From Sphaerosporella brunnea (taxonomy: Eukaryota > Ascomycota > Pezizomycetes > Pezizales > Pyronemataceae): 64,000 bases of DNA. Position numbers and translations under genes: made by a program. Below, piece by piece: positions 55,580 to 64,000 of the stretch (the stretch's first letter is position 1; each line of letters starts with the position of its first letter). Under the pieces are notes generated by a model that made no database searches, was not told where the DNA came from, and saw nothing but the letters and a program-made list of their open reading frames with translations. The stretch covers positions 186,001-250,000 of the forward strand of contig VXIS01000019.1 of assembly GCA_008704415.1 (NCBI GenBank), written 5' to 3'.

Positions 55580-56671
55580 TGCGTTTTTCAACCGATGTTG
55601 CACTGCCCTGACAGCACTTAATTAAGGCAACGTTCGTGCGACGATCACAACTATTAACCAGAACAACACACATGCGAACTTTGAATATTTGTGGATGTTT
55701 TTATGCGTCGATTTGGTGTTGGGATTCCGTCGAATACATACCTGGCGTTTACGCTAAAAGGGGTTGGGACTGCCTTACGGCTCTCGTCAACACGAAAACC
55801 CAGAGAAGGTAGGTGCATTCCATTTCGCCATAGCGTTGGTCGAAAGATGCATACCGAAGGGCATGCAGAATACGTAGCCTTCGAGCGCCTATACCAGGTG
55901 CCTCACAGAGACCAGCTGCCAGTAGGTATATCTATAGGCATGCAAAATACATCCAACCGCCTCAAGCTCGTTTTATGGAGGGCAACATTAATAGGTACTC
56001 TACTTGCGACACTGATTGCTTCGAGTTCACTGTCAAGATTTATGCTTAAAAGATGGTACACCTGGGCGCTATACTTGAATTGCAGCTTGCATAAACACTT
56101 CGCGATTTCAATTGGTAAGGAAGCATTTCATCCTGCTGGTTGCTATGTGTGGGAGTGGTTTTGTTCTTGCAGTAAAAGATGGCTGGTGTTTCCCAGCGTG
56201 CATAAAAGCCGAGCCATGTGCTCGGCCTGTTGCTTTTTTAGCATAGCGTGGGCGTTTAAAAATCAGCCTCAGCTGGACACTTCAGTTGGCATCGACATGA
56301 ATCCGAGACACCTCTAGTGAACGAACTTCGTGTTGGTTTTGAGGCCCCCGACATTGGCCCAGCGGAAGCGAGTTGCAGCATCGATATCGTGCTCTGTGCG
56401 ACTTGGGATGCCCCAAAACGGGTGGTGAAGATCGAGCTGATGAAAGTTTACTATTGAGTTACTTCCTCCAAGATTGGTTCACAACTCATCACTCGGATAT
56501 ATAGGATCAAACCAGAGTGCAGCCAGGACAGGCAAGCCATTCCCGGTAAAGCCTGTACATATCATTACTACCTAGAACAAAAGAAACCAGACAAAAGAAA
56601 GCCATCTATGTACATTGAATGGAAAATTAAAAGCCGACCCCCTGACCTGTCGACAACCATCATGATCAGCC
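55580..56671. other. intergenic with one uncharacterised ORF
   Basis: A plus-strand ORF of 208 aa (55691-56317) spans much of this stretch. It has one hydrophobic segment (VLWRATLIGTLLATLIASSS) and a Cys/Trp-rich tail, but no motif I recognise and no splice-supported extension. I do not call it a gene. Confidence 0.3.
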
Positions 56672-57046
56672 CTATATCAGGAGCATATCGGGTTTTTCAA
56701 GATACACCTTGGTGCACTCCTGACACCAGTGATGCCCACAACCTCTGCAGTCCACAGTCAGATCAGCCCCACGCAACGGCCACTGGCCACCGCACCCGCA
56801 ACACTCCCACTTCGATATCATGCCGCGCATGGATGGTAGCGGCGGACTGTGAGAGGTCTTCTTAAGCTTTTGTTTTGGTGGATGTTTAACCCCCAAAGCA
56901 GGGTTGTCCCGCCTTGTAAAGGTGCAGCTGGAACACCAGTGATGCATACAGGCACCGCAGATCGAAGTTGCGCCTTCTCCGTAGAGATACCAACTATGCA
57001 GGCAGCCACAACACTGCCAGATTCGTCTTGGGGGGTTGATGGTCAT
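56672..57046 (-). CDS. double zinc-ribbon-like small protein, 124 aa
   Basis: Single-exon minus-strand gene with two copies of a cysteine/histidine module. Module 1 spans Trp10 to Cys41: WQCCGC, a 14-residue spacer, CGACMHHWCSSC. Module 2 spans Trp80 to Cys111: WECCGC, a 14-residue spacer, CRGCGHHWCQEC. The spacing of all Cys and His positions is identical, so each module very likely binds zinc. Proteins with W-x-C-C-x-C and C-x2-C-x-H-x2-C-x2-C modules are common, uncharacterised fungal small proteins. The linker is Pro/Lys-rich. There is no signal peptide. A TATA-like sequence lies 65 bp upstream of the ATG. A broken copy of the same module type lies about 500 bp upstream on the same strand. 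Confidence 0.7.
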   Translation of the reverse strand: MTINPPRRIWQCCGCLHSWYLYGEGATSICGACMHHWCSSCTFTRRDNPALGVKHPPKQKLKKTSHSPPLPSMRGMISKWECCGCGGQWPLRGADLTVDCRGCGHHWCQECTKVYLEKPDMLLI

Positions 57047-57110
57047 TGGGTGCTTGCCTTTGTGCTGTTGTATGATTCTTTTTGAGGGATGTAACAGAAT
57101 GGGTAACGGG

Positions 57111-57120
57111 TTTATATATC
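57111..57120 (-). promoter_or_regulatory. TATA-like box of the zinc-ribbon gene
   Basis: GATATATAAA on minus, 65-74 bp before the ATG at 57046. The position suits a fungal core promoter with a short leader. Confidence 0.4.
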
Positions 57121-57486
57121 GGATCCGGATAGTGCAGCGGATGTATTCAAAGAATTGGAACTTGTAGTAGTTTGGTGGGAGCTAGATGGGGCCAAATTAT
57201 ATTGGCCATTAAATCTGGGGATCCATTTTACTTTCAATGTATTCAATGGGCATATGTGGCATTGAAGATGGAGAAGCTTCAAAGATGATACTGTGATTGT
57301 GTTGTGCATAATTTATCACTCGTAGATCTACCGAGTGCAGAGAGCTCAAATGATTGCTTTAGAGTTCATGCAAAATAATTGATATTGAAAAAACGAAGGC
57401 TTCTAAGCAAGCAATTAGCTAGGACGAGCAAACAAAGGCTTCTCTTACCTAAGTCTAACGGCAGTTTAGCAACGGATGGGTGTGCC

Positions 57487-57540
57487 GGTCGAGGTCGAGG
57501 TCGAGGTCGAGGTTGAGATCGAGGTTGAGATCAAGGTCGA
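57487..57540 (+). repeat. hexanucleotide (GTCGAG)n repeat
   Basis: About nine GTCGAG/GTTGAG/ATCGAG units. It abuts the zinc-ribbon relic. Confidence 0.85.
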
Positions 57541-57803
57541 AATTACACCAGGATACGCTCACACCAAATGCAATCTTCAGTGAAACACTCCCCGCTGAGG
57601 TCCCTGCACCCAGGGCACATACAGCACTCCCACTCTCCAAGATCCCTCAGAGGCTCATGCATTGTTTGGATGTGGAAAACAATACAGCAGGTGCATCACT
57701 TGTGGGTGCATTCGCAAGAGAGAGCCGTTTGGCCTGTTCCTGGCAACAGGTGTGCAGTCACAGCAGTGCCAGAAACATCTCGTGCCCGGACTGCTGGTTT
57801 TGA
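57541..57803 (-). pseudogene. broken paralogue of the zinc-ribbon protein
   Basis: On minus, one frame gives CFWHCCDCTPVARNRPNGSL. A second frame then gives ECTHK, a stop, CTCC, and further on EWECCMCPGC and GECFTEDCIWCE. The WHCCDC/WECCMC pairs and following Cys/His spacing recall the two modules of the intact gene at 56672-57046. They are split by a frameshift and an in-frame stop, and no clear start is present. Unrecognised introns could explain part of this, but decay is the simpler reading. Confidence 0.45.
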
Positions 57804-58113
57804 TTATTTATTGAGGATATTCTGGGACGATTGGCAGCAGTGATATCGATTAGTCTCAGCTTGTATCCCCGAGGGCACCTAAGTAGTTGTCAGTTGGTAC
57901 GTACATACTTTTAAGGGGGATTTTTATACATACTAAGTGGTGGAATTGGTCACTTGGGAAGCTCAGCCGAAACCGACTCGAACTCTTCAGAGGGAATGTT
58001 GGTGAGGTGGCACGTGTTTCATCCACAATTATTGTAGCGCAGCATCCCTGTAAAAATTTTCCAATTTTCACCCCCACCAAACCTCCGCCACCATACCAAA
58101 ACACACTGCGACA
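57804..58113 (+). promoter_or_regulatory. RSM22 upstream region
   Basis: 310 bp before the RSM22 start, ending in a CACCCCCACCAAAC-type leader. Nothing else stands out. Confidence 0.4.
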
Positions 58114-60525
58114 ATGCTCGTCGCCCGGCGCTCTCTACGCCTCACCCGCGTACTCACTCGTCAGAAGCCCATTGTGCCTAAATCCATCGCTTTCAGGACC
58201 TTTACCACTACCACCCCCGCCACGAACGATCTACCCAATCAATATGCCAACGTCCGCGGCCGCCCGACCGAACAACCCATTGAAAGCTATGTACGTACGG
58301 TTCGTGACACTTGGGGCGACAACCTCCCCGAGGGTCTGCTGTCGGAGGAGGAATTTCAAGTCTACCAACGGTACTATGGTGCGCCGGTGCGGATGTTGAC
58401 GCCGGAGGAGATTGAGCAGGAGCTTGAATTTATGGAAGCGATGAACAAAGATGTGGAAGAGGATGAACAGGGTGCAGTCACCTTGGAAGACATTGATGGG
58501 GTGGAAATTGTGCAAGAGGAGGGGGAAGAATCCGAAGAGGCATCACTGGCGGATCTTGAAGAGACACTCGACATGAGCCGGGAAACACAAGAGTCCGAGG
58601 CTGATGCAGAAATATCGGCCGAGGAACTGCAGGAAATCCAGGAGGGGAAGGTCCGTGCTCGTTCCGCAAAGGAGGCGAGGCTGTACGAACAGCTGGGGCG
58701 GGACATTGAGAGGTCACTGCGGCTTGCGCAGGAGTCGGCGGGAGAGGAGCTGTACGTGGAGGAGGAGGAGGAGGTCGAGGACAGCGGTGAGACAGTTCAT
58801 ATCCGGACACATCCACTGACCCAGTTTGGCCGATTCGGAACGTTTCCGGCGACAGTTCGCCTCCCGGAGACGGTTTTAGGGACTACTAGGGCGCTACTTT
58901 CTGATGTCAACAATAAACATCTCGGCGAGGCGGCGGAAAAGATTCTTGGACCGCGCCTAGAAGAAAGCCCAATTATGACGGGGAAGTATGGCAGGAATAT
59001 CAACAAGATTCCGCTGGATACTAGCCATGGGATGAGTGACATGGAGAGCAATGTATTCCTGGCTACTGTTTTGCCGGGATATTATGCGCAGTCTCTCAGC
59101 GCTTTAAAGGAGCTGCGGCGCCGGCTGGGGAGAGACTGGGTGCTGGGGAACCAATATGACGAGGGGGAGACGGGTGTCAAGCATGTACTTGACGTAGGCA
59201 CCGGTGGCGCTGGGATCCTTGCCTGGCGAGCCGTGGTAGAAGCTGAGCAGGCCCTCCGGGACGAAGAAGCAGCTGAGCTTACTGCCGCTGAGCCCGCCGA
59301 GCCCACCGAGCCCACCGAGCCCGACTCCACCGCCTCTGGGCCCAACGAGCACGAGTCTACCGAGGCCGGCGAATTCGTGCACTCCTCTAGACCTGTTGTA
59401 GTCATCGGCTCGGATCGTTTGCGCTTCCGCATGTCCAAAATGCTCGAAAACACCACCTTTATCCCACGTCTTCCGCAAGTGCATGCAGACACCTCCCTCA
59501 AGCCGGAACATGGCGTGGAGCAGCCAGTGTTGAAGCAGCCGCGCAAGCTCTATGACTTGATAATTGCAACGAATACCCTCCTCTCTCTCCATGAAGACCA
59601 CACACGCAGATACCATGTACAAAATCTCTGGTCCCTCCTCAACCCGAATGGGGGTGTACTCCTCCTGATCGAAAAGGGGAATGCACGCGGCTTTGAGGCG
59701 ATCGCTGGGGCGCGCCAAAACCTACTAAATAACAATATCTCTCGTCCGGGCGCTGAATTTGTTCCCCCTACAGAGGCCGACGACATTAACGGACCCCGAA
59801 AACCCAAGGAAATCGGCTCCATTGTTGCGCCCTGCACGAACCACGAAGAATGCCCGATGTTCGTCAGCGGGCCCGGCAAGTCGCTGCGAAGGGATTATTG
59901 CAGCTTCCTCCAGCGATATGAGCGGCCAACTTACTTGCAGCGCATCATAGGAGCTACTCGTCGCAACCACGAGGATTTCACGTACTCTTATGTCGCCGTG
60001 AGAAGGGGCATAGATGTCACCCGCTCTCACGAGGCGCAGATAAACCCCAAGACAGACGACTTCGATACCACCGTCTCCCCACCTAAATCTCCGTACTCGA
60101 TGCAGCAGCTGCGCACCCACGCATTCAGCCTCCCGCGTAACGTGTTCCCGCCCATGAAGCGGGACAAGCATGTCATCATGGACATGTGCACTCCCGCGGG
60201 TAAGATCGAACGGTGGACCGTTCCCAAATCGTACGGTAAAGTTGCGTTTCGGGATGCAAGGAAAGTGAAGTGGGGAGACCTCTGGGCATTGGGAGCAAAG
60301 ACCAAGATCCTAAGAAATCTGAGTCTGGGCCACAAACAGCCGCGTACGGTGGCGAAGAATGACGAGCTCGGAGAGGAGCCGGTGAAGCCGGGAGGAAAGA
60401 AGAAGAATCCTGGAAAGAACCAGAGAGAACGGAGGAAGGCGCAGCAGGAGGCGAGGAGGACTGCTCAGCTCGACAGGGAGGATGCGGTTAGGATGGTTGC
60501 TGAGGGCCTGAACGAGGAGAACTAA
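58114..60525 (+). CDS. RSM22: mitochondrial small ribosomal subunit assembly protein Rsm22 (METTL17 family)
   Basis: Methyltransferase-like protein that associates with the mitochondrial small ribosomal subunit and is needed for mitochondrial translation. Single exon, 803 aa. The N terminus is a mitochondrial presequence (MLVARRSLRLTRVLTRQKP, no acidic residues). The region from about 100 to 230 is acidic and helical. The Rossmann-fold SAM-binding block is VKHVLDVGTGGAGILAWRAV. It is interrupted by a species-specific insert rich in PAEPTEPTEP, then VVVIGSDRLRFRMSKML and KLYDLIIATNTLLSLHED. A cysteine cluster (IVAPCTNHEECPMF and RDYCSFLQRYERP) matches the Fe-S-binding motif described for METTL17/Rsm22. 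The C terminus is strongly basic (KPGGKKKNPGKNQRERRKAQ). It is convergent with the HAD gene, with 204 bp between stop codons. Confidence 0.92.
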   Translation: MLVARRSLRLTRVLTRQKPIVPKSIAFRTFTTTTPATNDLPNQYANVRGRPTEQPIESYVRTVRDTWGDNLPEGLLSEEEFQVYQRYYGAPVRMLTPEEIEQELEFMEAMNKDVEEDEQGAVTLEDIDGVEIVQEEGEESEEASLADLEETLDMSRETQESEADAEISAEELQEIQEGKVRARSAKEARLYEQLGRDIERSLRLAQESAGEELYVEEEEEVEDSGETVHIRTHPLTQFGRFGTFPATVRLPETVLGTTRALLSDVNNKHLGEAAEKILGPRLEESPIMTGKYGRNINKIPLDTSHGMSDMESNVFLATVLPGYYAQSLSALKELRRRLGRDWVLGNQYDEGETGVKHVLDVGTGGAGILAWRAVVEAEQALRDEEAAELTAAEPAEPTEPTEPDSTASGPNEHESTEAGEFVHSSRPVVVIGSDRLRFRMSKMLENTTFIPRLPQVHADTSLKPEHGVEQPVLKQPRKLYDLIIATNTLLSLHEDHTRRYHVQNLWSLLNPNGGVLLLIEKGNARGFEAIAGARQNLLNNNISRPGAEFVPPTEADDINGPRKPKEIGSIVAPCTNHEECPMFVSGPGKSLRRDYCSFLQRYERPTYLQRIIGATRRNHEDFTYSYVAVRRGIDVTRSHEAQINPKTDDFDTTVSPPKSPYSMQQLRTHAFSLPRNVFPPMKRDKHVIMDMCTPAGKIERWTVPKSYGKVAFRDARKVKWGDLWALGAKTKILRNLSLGHKQPRTVAKNDELGEEPVKPGGKKKNPGKNQRERRKAQQEARRTAQLDREDAVRMVAEGLNEEN

Positions 60526-60729
60526 GCGTGTTGCATGGGTGTGTCGTTTTTTTGGCACATTGTATTATAAAAGGTTCTGAGGGAATGGTTTGGTTGCATG
60601 TGGGATGGAGTTGGAATTCCCCTCTTCTGGTATCATAGATCTGATTTGAAAGGCTCCCAAACTCCGTCCATGCCCGTGCCGCCAGTAAAAGAGAACTCTT
60701 TATTTACAAAAAGACTCGTCTGGATCCGC

Positions 60730-62004
60730 TCAAGCCTTGAGATCCCTCTCCTCCTCTATAGCCCACCTGACAGCCTCCTCCACATTGTCCACCACCGCCT
60801 TGGCACCACCATCACTATCGCCTTCTCTGAACACACCCGTTCTTACTAGCACACTGACCCAATCCGTTCCTCTGGGGCTTTTGTACGAATTGGCGCCCGC
60901 GATGTCACTCGCAGGGTTGTCACCAACCATATAAACCCTCTTCAACTCCGGATGATCCATGAAGGCACCCAACTGTTTGAGCTTTCTGGCTCTCCACCTA
61001 GTCAAAGTGTCCTCGGCGAACTCATAAGTAGGCTGATGAGGCTTTCCGATAGTGGTAGCCTTCAGCTCCTGACCTCCAGTGATGGATCTCCACACGCCCT
61101 CTAGCGCGGCACGGAAAGCTCTCTGCCCCAGTCTTGCATGCTGATACTCATTCGCCCACCACAAATCTGGGTTCGAAAAGTACACCGGGAGATGGCCATC
61201 CCTGATCACATCCTCGACCCTTCGTCGCGTGCCCACCTGGCCGCCCTCACTCAGCAGCACGTCGACAACCACCTGGATATCCAGTGCCCAATCCCTCGGA
61301 TCATTGAACACCAGCACAGCGTCGACCTTTGGAAGGTTCTTCGGCAGCTTCGTACCAAACTGGGAATAGTGCGACTTGTCCGTGAACGGACTGACGCCCT
61401 GAAAGCTCTTCAGGAAGTCGGCCGGGATCACAACATTTCTGAAGCCATAGCCCTTTGCCACCTCCTTTACGTTCTCTTTTACGCCGCCGAGCACGAGTAC
61501 AGTCCGTAGATGTGGCGACGATGCGTGCTCTTTGAATGGCGTGTGCGATTGCACGAATTGCTGCTCGCTGATGAATGCACGCATGCGCAGGCGTTGGTTT
61601 AGCTGCTGCACCTGCGCCGCTTCGCTGTACCCGCCGCCGTTCGTCAGAAGCATGTATGGGATGTGGTTGTCGTGCAGGTATTCGAGGGTTTCTTTTGCGC
61701 GTGGGAGAGGGTTCGAGCCATGCACCAACACGCCGTCAATGCTGGGTAGATCAGTCAATTATTCCCCCAAGAGCTGGGCTGAGTGATTGTGGAGGACGCA
61801 CTCGAAGACGAAGGCATAGTCCGGTGCTTCGCCGCGGTCCGGGACTGGAGGGAGAGGGTTCTCGTATGGAATCTCCACCGGTTTATTGCGTCGCGCGCAC
61901 GGCAGGGTCTGGTGGAGTTGCCGTGCGGCAACGACGCCGGAGGGAAATGGTTTACGCGCAATGGTGCGGCTGCATGGCCGGAAGGCGAGTGTGAGGAATG
62001 ACAT
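60730..62004 (-). CDS. mitochondrial HAD-superfamily hydrolase, HDHD5/CECR5-like (2 exons)
   Basis: Putative phosphatase of the HAD superfamily, subgroup IIA with a CECR5/HDHD5-type cap; yeast has a mitochondrial relative of unknown substrate (YKR070W). Exons on minus are 62004-61802 and 61741-60730, 404 aa. The presequence MSFLTLAFRPCSRTIARKPF predicts mitochondrial import. The intron splits the nucleophile aspartate codon: splicing gives FVFDIDGVLVHGSNPLP (catalytic Asp68 and Asp70). Motif II is MLLTNGG, and the C-terminal motif IV is YMVGDNPASDIAGANSYKSP. The substrate is unknown. The exon 2 frame alone lacks the catalytic DxD, so the splice is needed for function. It is divergent from YPT7 over a 948-bp region that carries a CACGTG inverted repeat. 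Confidence 0.88.
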
Positions 62005-62952
62005 TGTTGGGGTTTGTGGAGTGAAGGTGGGTGACGCGGGTGGACACTGGATATGCCTTCTGTCGGCGATCACGTGATATGAAAACATTCTGCTCGCGTT
62101 TCCGAAAAGGTCCAATCACGTGACTTTGATAATTTACACTCGGAAAAGCACGTGATTCGATCTTTTCGGAAACGTGAGTGTGGTTTTTGTTTTTTGTTTT
62201 TTTTGGCACAGAATGAATGGCTGATAGGACAAAACTTCTGTCCTTTCCTGCTCTGAAGCCAAAATTTTAATTCCAATCATGCTGCCCTTGCTATCACGGC
62301 GTTCTTCCTCTTTTGCTCCCGCGGCTGCCCAGCACGGGGCGACTTGGTCAACCCTCTGGTTTTCGAAGGAGAGTTGGAATTTCTGTGGCAGACATGTACT
62401 CGGGCTCTGTCTTCTAGGTTCTGGGAGAGTAGGATGTCCTGGAATTTTGACCATTGGATTTACTACAGGTTCGAACAAGCATCACCGTGCTCTTTGCCCA
62501 AGAACCATTAGATGCTACCAGTTCCCTCGCAATGCTAGGACGTGCAGGTGATGGGTAAAGCCAACAGGCCTCTGCCTATCGAATTGTTTCCGATGGCGGG
62601 GTAAGCGGTAACGAACTGCTTGTTCTCGAGCGGTTAAATTAACTGCTCTGAGCTTACTGGAGTTCTGGAGTCGGCTTGCGGCCTCGATCCCCGCTCTTCA
62701 ACTGAAATGAGTGAAACGCCGGTGCTAGGCGGAGAGGCGGAGAGTTACATCACGAGCGCTGCTAGCTGATCATCAGCTGTGGCCTGACGTCGTCGCCCTT
62801 TATCTATTGGTGCTCGCTACCTATCAGACTCCACAGCGACAGCGAAGACAACAACAACGCCCTGAGTTTCGCACCCCCCCCCCCCCCAAATTTCTACACC
62901 TCTATCTCGCCGCCCGCTTTTCCCTCGAACTTCACAGGCAGTGCCCGGAATC
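62005..62952. promoter_or_regulatory. divergent region, HAD hydrolase / YPT7
   Basis: 948 bp between divergent starts. It contains three CACGTG E-box-like sites (about 62071, 62117, 62149), a long inverted repeat annotated separately, and a C run of 14 at 62873-62886 shortly before YPT7. ORFs here are not supported. Confidence 0.45.
62097..62174. repeat. inverted repeat with CACGTG at the inner arm ends
   Basis: Two 26-bp arms (62097-62122 and 62149-62174) that match at 24 of 26 positions when one is reversed: the left is CGTTTCCGAAAAGG...ATCACGTG and the right is its complement. The loop is 26 bp. It lies 93-170 bp upstream of the HAD start codon. Confidence 0.75.
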
Positions 62953-63803
62953 ATGGCGACGCGAAGAAAGATCCTCAAAGTCTGTGCGCCTCCACCGTGA
63001 CCGCACTAAATACTGATCCGCGCCATTTGTAGGTGATCATACTGGGCGATAGCGGAGTCGGGAAGACCTCGTTGATGAACCAATATGTATGCACAATCAC
63101 CGCCCCGCCTGTCACGCAGCTCCCCCAGACTCACGCGCCGGGAAAAATAACAGGTCAATAAGAAGTTCTCTCCTTCTTACAAGGCGACCATTGGCGCCGA
63201 TTTTTTGACCAAGGAAGTTATCCTAGACGACCGTACTGTGACCCTCACGGTGAGTATTTGTCCTCTTTTGTTTGATTTGTCCAATACTGAGAGAATGTGA
63301 TATGTTGGTAGATATGGGACACTGCCGGACAAGAACGGTTTCAGTCCTTGGGCGTTGCCTTCTACCGTGGCGCGGACTGTTGCGTGCTCGTGTACGACGT
63401 CAACAACGCCGCGTCATTCGAGCACATCAACAGCTGGCGCGAGGAGTTTCTGATACAAGCCAGCCCGCGCGATCCGGACTCTTTCCCGTTCGTGATGTTA
63501 GCGAATAAGATTGATCTCGGGGAGGGAAGGCGGCAGGTTCCGCGAAAGAGAGCAGCTGCGTATTGCCATAATCGCGGGCAGATACCGTATTTCGAGTGCT
63601 CGGCAAAGGATGGAGATGGTGTCGAGCAGGCGTTTGAAGGTATGTGACTTTGCAGTGTTGGTATGAGAGAAGAGCATGGCTGCTGAAATGTGGTAGCTAT
63701 CGCTAGGAATGCCTTGGCCCAGCAGGAGAGCGAGATGGCGGATATCCTGGACGACCCATTCTTGCCGGCCATCATCGAAGACCGCTCTGGATGCGCGTGC
63801 TAA
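62953..63803 (+). CDS. YPT7: Rab7-type small GTPase Ypt7 (5 exons)
   Basis: Rab GTPase of late endosomes and vacuoles; it recruits HOPS for vacuole fusion. Exons are 62953-62979, 63033-63086, 63154-63249, 63312-63639 and 63697-63803, 203 aa, the expected length. Seen: P-loop GDSGVGKT (14-21), effector region [14 protein letters not shown], which is Rab7-specific, switch [26 protein letters not shown], and SAKDG. The C terminus ends CAC, a dual geranylgeranylation site (Cys201, Cys203). The alternate first residues [16 protein letters not shown] are typical of fungal Ypt7. All four introns keep frame and have canonical donors. No anomalies. Confidence 0.95.
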
Positions 63804-64000
63804 AGCGGGGAGGCAGGGCGTTATAATTTTTTTTGGATGCGTTTGTTTCGTGACTTCTCTTCGTCCTTTGCGACATTTTGCGGGGAGTTTTTTTTTTTTT
63901 TTTTTTGGCGTGCTTGGTATATTTCTTTCTGTTGTTTTCGTGGTTGCATTTGCGGCTTGCTTCTGCTTTGGTTTGAAAGGATGGACAATACATGTTTGGT
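63804..64000 (+). other. 3' flank of YPT7
   Basis: Contains a T run of 22 at about 63890-63911. The window ends here without another gene. Confidence 0.5.

Noticed and set aside
55691..56317. 208-aa ORF with one hydrophobic stretch
   Set aside because: Open, but there is no family resemblance, no promoter or leader signature and no introns in a genome where most genes have them; left as uncharacterised.
1..64000. CRISPR arrays, biosynthetic gene cluster, viral or plasmid replication genes
   Set aside because: None seen; regular spaced repeats in the RdRP gene are a coding minisatellite, and no PKS, NRPS, terpene cyclase or viral genes are present.

Overview
The window is nuclear DNA of a filamentous ascomycete (Pezizomycotina). 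Three observations support this: many 45-90 nt introns with GTNNGN donors, CTAAC/CTGAC branch sites and YAG acceptors; a filamentous-fungal gene complement (chitin-synthase chaperone, PLAC8 protein, RNA-dependent RNA polymerase, NAT-type nucleobase permease, Pex11 family); and fungal-type DNA transposon debris. I cannot assign a class or genus.

Layout. 0-2.3 kb: LSM3 and the chitin synthase export chaperone CHS7, both on minus. 2.8-13.3 kb: an accessory, gene-poor stretch with a frameshifted multi-exon relic, two small ORFs of 57 and 56 aa, one three-exon 209-aa hypothetical, a LINE RNase H relic, and a cluster of miniature inverted-repeat (TIR) elements. 13.5-20.8 kb: alanine aminotransferase, methylthioadenosine phosphorylase and a secreted GDSL/CE16-like esterase, with a hAT-type element carrying an intact 8-bp target duplication between the first two. 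20.8-27.9 kb: a second accessory stretch with a hAT-like repeat, the paralogue of the first relic, a deleted Tc1/mariner transposase and a 621-bp TA-flanked element just upstream of a Pex11-family gene. 28-42.5 kb: Pex11, a NAT purine/xanthine-type permease, a RluA-family pseudouridine synthase, a small membrane protein, CENP-O/Mcm21, AIM11 and a Tbf1-like telobox Myb protein. 42.8-50 kb: a PIF/Harbinger-like non-autonomous element and a large RNA-dependent RNA polymerase whose C terminus is an in-frame minisatellite. 50-58 kb: sparse, with a PLAC8-family protein, a pogo-like miniature element, a double zinc-ribbon protein and its broken neighbour copy. 58-64 kb: mitochondrial RSM22, a mitochondrial HAD phosphatase and the Rab7 GTPase Ypt7.

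The recognised genes are mostly housekeeping and do not form an obvious pathway cluster. Several are arranged head to head (membrane protein/CENP-O, AIM11/Tbf1-like, HAD/YPT7) and probably share promoter regions. The most unusual features are the RdRP tail repeat, the permease with substituted substrate-site residues, the near-perfect 120-bp foldback element, an intron conserved between two decayed paralogues, and the variety of TIR element families (at least seven) in 64 kb. Exon coordinates were derived by eye from splice consensus and frame continuity. No database search was possible.
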